Of a stretch of DNA of 34,432 bases, positions 32,343 to 34,432 are shown in pieces. This stretch comes from SABY01 sp964593705. Its GTDB lineage: Bacteria; Bacteroidota; Bacteroidia; Bacteroidales; 4484-276. The stretch is taken from the NCBI GenBank assembly GCA_964593705.1, contig CAZQIV010000071.1, positions 1-34,432 of the forward strand, read 5' to 3'. Made by a program: the position numbers and the translations under genes. The notes beneath the pieces were generated by a model. The model was not told where the DNA came from and searched no databases. It saw only the letters and a program-made list of their open reading frames with translations. How positions within the stretch are numbered: position 1 is the first letter of the stretch; every line of letters starts with the position of its first letter.

Positions 32343-33059
32343 ATGAAAACAAATTTTTTCTTAGCATTTTCCGTGTTTCTTGCTTTAGTAATTGTAATTC
32401 CATTCGATGGCATTGCCCAGGAATGCAAATATTTTTTCCCGGCCGAAGTTGGAACAACGCTCGAATACACTTTCTACAATAAAAAAGGTAGGGAAGATTC
32501 GTACCAAACACAAAAAGTTGTTGAAGTAGTGGATGTTGCCGGTGCAACAGTTATCAAATTGGAGTCGAGTGTAAAGGCAGGCAAAAAGAATGAAGAAGCA
32601 GTTGTTACCAACTTTGAGCTTAGATGTGAAGATGGGAATTTTTACATCAATATGAACGATTTTACCTCAACAGCAAATTATCAGCAGTACGAAAATTCTC
32701 CTGACCTGGATGTTGAAATTGAATCCAAAGATTTGTTTTATCCATCCAACATGTCGGTGGGGCAAACCTTACCTGAAGGCAGTATGGAGATTGCAGTAAA
32801 AAACAATGGCACGCGATTGTTTGGCACCACGATAACCATTAAAGATCGGAAAGTGGAAGCTCAGGAAACCATAACAACACCCGCCGGAACTTTTGAGTGC
32901 TTGAAGATTACATCTGTTATAATTACAAAATCAGTTATGTCCATGGAAAGTAAAACCGTTCAGTGGCTTGCTGAAGGGATAGGAATAGTAAAAACTGAAA
33001 ACCTTTCCAAGAATGGAAAATTGATTGGCTCACAAGTCCTGACAGGAATTAAGAAATAG
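32343..33059 (+). CDS. Secreted DUF3108-like protein of unknown function
   Basis: A 238-residue protein with a Sec signal peptide (residues 1 to about 25, MKTNFF...GIAQ). The mature part opens with YFFPAEVGTTLEYTFYNKKGRED, then beta-rich segments, and ends with PAGTFECLKITSVIITKSV...TVQWLAEGIGIVKTENLSKNGKLIGSQVLTGI. This pattern of an intensity-like opening followed by TPAGTFEC and W-x-A-x-G-I-G-I-V is known from DUF3108 and TapB-type secreted beta proteins in Bacteroidota. Function unknown. It stands alone, ended by the terminator at 33085. Confidence 0.7.
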   Translation: MKTNFFLAFSVFLALVIVIPFDGIAQECKYFFPAEVGTTLEYTFYNKKGREDSYQTQKVVEVVDVAGATVIKLESSVKAGKKNEEAVVTNFELRCEDGNFYINMNDFTSTANYQQYENSPDLDVEIESKDLFYPSNMSVGQTLPEGSMEIAVKNNGTRLFGTTITIKDRKVEAQETITTPAGTFECLKITSVIITKSVMSMESKTVQWLAEGIGIVKTENLSKNGKLIGSQVLTGIKK

Positions 33060-33084
33060 CATATTGCCTAATACTTAAAAAGAT

Positions 33085-33110
33085 AAAAGCCCCGTGTAGG
33101 GGCTTTTTTT
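33085..33110. terminator. Bidirectional intrinsic terminator
   Basis: AAAAGCCCC (33085-33093) and GGGGCTTTT (33099-33107) with loop GTGTA, followed by Ts on the plus strand and, on the minus strand, by a T-rich stretch. It separates the secreted-protein gene from the convergent minus-strand surface-protein genes. Confidence 0.88.
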
Positions 33111-33176
33111 TATGAGATATCCTTTGGGGTATCGTTTTACGCATGTGTAAAAGAGGTGGCAGGTTTGATTAATTCA

Positions 33177-33320
33177 TTAAAATGAAATGGAAAAATCCTG
33201 CTTTGCTTTTATTAGGTATGCTTGGCCGGGCTCTAATGTTTGGAGTGTGAAAATCTGTTTGTCGGGCCAGTAAACGTAAAGCCCTGCAGTTTCTTTGATG
33301 ATTTTAATCGTAAATTTCAT
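33177..33320 (-). pseudogene. 47-codon remnant of a Bacteroidota surface protein domain
   Basis: On the minus strand, ATG at 33320 reads 47 codons to TAA at 33177. The translation begins MKFTIKIIKETAGLYVYWPD and ends with an LxPGxAYL segment and a beta-strand tail. The YWP, LEPGQAYLI and DFSISF elements recall a domain seen near the end of large secreted Bacteroidota proteins. There is no signal peptide and no sorting domain, and an in-frame stop lies just upstream, so it looks like a leftover piece of a bigger gene. Its start is 4 bp after the stop of the FISUMP gene, which leaves a chance that it is translated by coupling. Confidence 0.5.
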
Positions 33321-33324
33321 TTCA

Positions 33325-34086
33325 TCAATTTTTCAAGCAACGAACACTGTAGCCAAAAGAACTACTCTTATATTTCAAATAAACATATCGGATTGATTTA
33401 TCAGAGTCACTGTAAAATCCATGGATACCAACATCATCATTTGAAGTTTCTACCGGAGTCCACCACCAACTTTCGTATTTTAAATTGCTAAAATCTTCAA
33501 TGTAGTTGCTGTATAGACCAGATGGTAGTGCAGAGAACCCATATTTGTCAAGTCCGGTATTATTGTTTTTCCAATCATAATCAACTTTTAAATTCTTACC
33601 AGCATCATACCCTCTTACACCATTTGATTTTTCCCATTCAGGGTCTCCTACTAAAAACTGACTATCAACAGTACCCTCTAATATTAGCCATTCTTCATCT
33701 GAGGAAATATGCCAACCTTCAGGGCAGAGCCCTCCGTTTTTTTCTCCTGAGGAGTATTGCATTAATTCATCCCACTGGTAGAGACCGCCATAGATATCGC
33801 AATTGTCCTCATCATTATCATGACAATATTTTTCATAAATGCCGTTGTTGCTCTGGTCAATGTTTCCCTGAATCATTTCCCCAAAGTTCAGGTTCTCGGC
33901 CATCCAACATTGCCTGCCTATCAAAACTGCTTTATATTCCTGTCCGTCTCTTGCATCAATGAATGTTAAAGGGCAATCATGCGAAATACCATTGGAATCT
34001 TCATCCTTTTTGCACGAAGGTGCAACAAACAGCAGTGCCAGAGTTACTGCCAACATTCCAGGTAAAAACACTTGTTTCATTTTCAT
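33325..34086 (-). CDS. FISUMP-family surface lipoprotein
   Basis: A 253-residue lipoprotein. The signal peptide (1-24) ends APSC with the predicted lipidated Cys25 followed by KKDED, a charge pattern like the lipoprotein export signals that send Bacteroidota lipoproteins to the cell surface. The mature part is the Fib_succ_major domain (TIGR02145/PF09603): DARDGQEYKAVLIGRQCWMAENLN (about 45-68), GGLYQWDELM, GLCPEGWHISSDEEWLILE, DKYGFSALPSG and the closing SVRCLKN. The family is abundant in Fibrobacter and Bacteroidota surface proteins; its function is not settled. It follows the T9SS protein by 25 bp and is probably co-transcribed with it. Confidence 0.92.
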   Translation of the reverse strand: MKMKQVFLPGMLAVTLALLFVAPSCKKDEDSNGISHDCPLTFIDARDGQEYKAVLIGRQCWMAENLNFGEMIQGNIDQSNNGIYEKYCHDNDEDNCDIYGGLYQWDELMQYSSGEKNGGLCPEGWHISSDEEWLILEGTVDSQFLVGDPEWEKSNGVRGYDAGKNLKVDYDWKNNNTGLDKYGFSALPSGLYSNYIEDFSNLKYESWWWTPVETSNDDVGIHGFYSDSDKSIRYVYLKYKSSSFGYSVRCLKN

Positions 34087-34111
34087 TTTGTTACCTGTAA
34101 AATTATTTATT

Positions 34112-34432
34112 TTATTTAATGATCAACTTTCCTCTAAAAACCTTTTCGCCTTTGATCTCAACGATGTAAACTCCATTGGGAAGATTCCCTCTTTCAAATT
34201 CGATTTTATCTGATTGGATGTTATGCTTTTCTAATGCTTTGCTGCCTGATGTGTTGAAAATGGAGAGGGTGTAATTTGATTGATTGGGATTGGAAAAATC
34301 AATAGTCGCCATATTAGTTACCGGATTTGGGAATATCTTTATTTGATCACAAGTTAATTTTGTTCGTGGTTTCAGATTAACCGTACCTTCTTCAAACAGT
34401 AGGTTAATTTCTTCTTCGTTCAGTCCCCGCCT
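34112..34432 (-). CDS. C-terminal part of a LamG-like, T9SS-secreted protein (cut by window edge)
   Basis: The frame stays open from 34432 to the TAA at 34112, and the gene begins outside the window. The first visible residues, RRGLNEEEINLLFEEG, resemble the last strand and helix of a LamG/concanavalin-like domain. A linker and a Por secretion tail follow: KIFPNPVTN, YTLSIFNTSGSKALE, LPNGVYIVEIKGEKVFRGKLIIK. That is a type A T9SS sorting domain (TIGR04183-like), which directs export through the outer membrane and attachment to the cell surface. The ATG at 34312 is internal and not the true start. Confidence 0.9.
   Translation of the reverse strand, partial: RRGLNEEEINLLFEEGTVNLKPRTKLTCDQIKIFPNPVTNMATIDFSNPNQSNYTLSIFNTSGSKALEKHNIQSDKIEFERGNLPNGVYIVEIKGEKVFRGKLIIK

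Overview
The window comes from a Bacteroidota genome, probably class Bacteroidia. The evidence is as follows. Several genes have the phylum's -7 promoter element TAnnTTTG (for example at 12226 and 12471). Start codons mostly lack Shine-Dalgarno sequences. The right edge carries a type IX secretion (T9SS) C-terminal sorting domain, and next to it lies a FISUMP-family lipoprotein. The str operon runs rpsL-rpsG-fusA straight into the S10 operon, with no tuf between.

Left part (1-8174): a YccF membrane protein, a stretch of AG-rich tandem repeats, and a metal-homeostasis locus. The locus holds a DtxR/MntR-type regulator (1269-1916), a predicted outer-membrane beta-barrel (2268-3053) preceded by two near-identical candidate DtxR-type operators, and a TroABCD/MntABCD-like ABC importer: binding lipoprotein (3359), ATPase (4849) and two permeases (5580 and 7002). 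Both permeases carry a C-terminal winged-helix-like extension. The gaps in this locus hold repeats. A 169-bp element with terminal inverted repeats (repeat A), followed by a second repeat (B), occurs twice in the same orientation and brackets the binding-protein, ATPase and first permease genes. A third copy of B, inverted, follows eno.

Middle (8176-12528): two histidine kinase genes on the minus strand (REC-HisKA-HATPase, and TPR-TM-HisKA-HATPase-REC), then a 425-bp divergent regulatory region. That region has two copies of a strong promoter and a potentially structured leader ahead of rpsL.

Right-centre (12529-30741): a continuous cluster of 31 genes, the joined str, S10, spc and alpha operons: rpsL-rpsG-fusA-rpsJ-rplC-rplD-rplW-rplB-rpsS-rplV-rpsC-rplP-rpmC-rpsQ-rplN-rplX-rplE-rpsN-rpsH-rplF-rplR-rpsE-rpmD-rplO-secY-map-infA-rpmJ-rpsM-rpsK-rpsD-rpoA-rplQ. 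It ends at a clear intrinsic terminator (30771-30804).

Right edge (30846-34432): eno, a secreted DUF3108-like protein, a bidirectional terminator, and a minus-strand group of surface-protein genes. This group is a LamG/T9SS protein cut by the window edge, a FISUMP lipoprotein, and a 47-codon remnant that resembles part of a surface protein.

The most unusual signals are the paired operators, the A+B repeat duplication woven into the importer genes, the permease-winged-helix fusions, the structured rpsL leader, and a perfect Shine-Dalgarno before rplF in a phylum that rarely uses one. All family assignments were made by eye from motifs; no database search was run.
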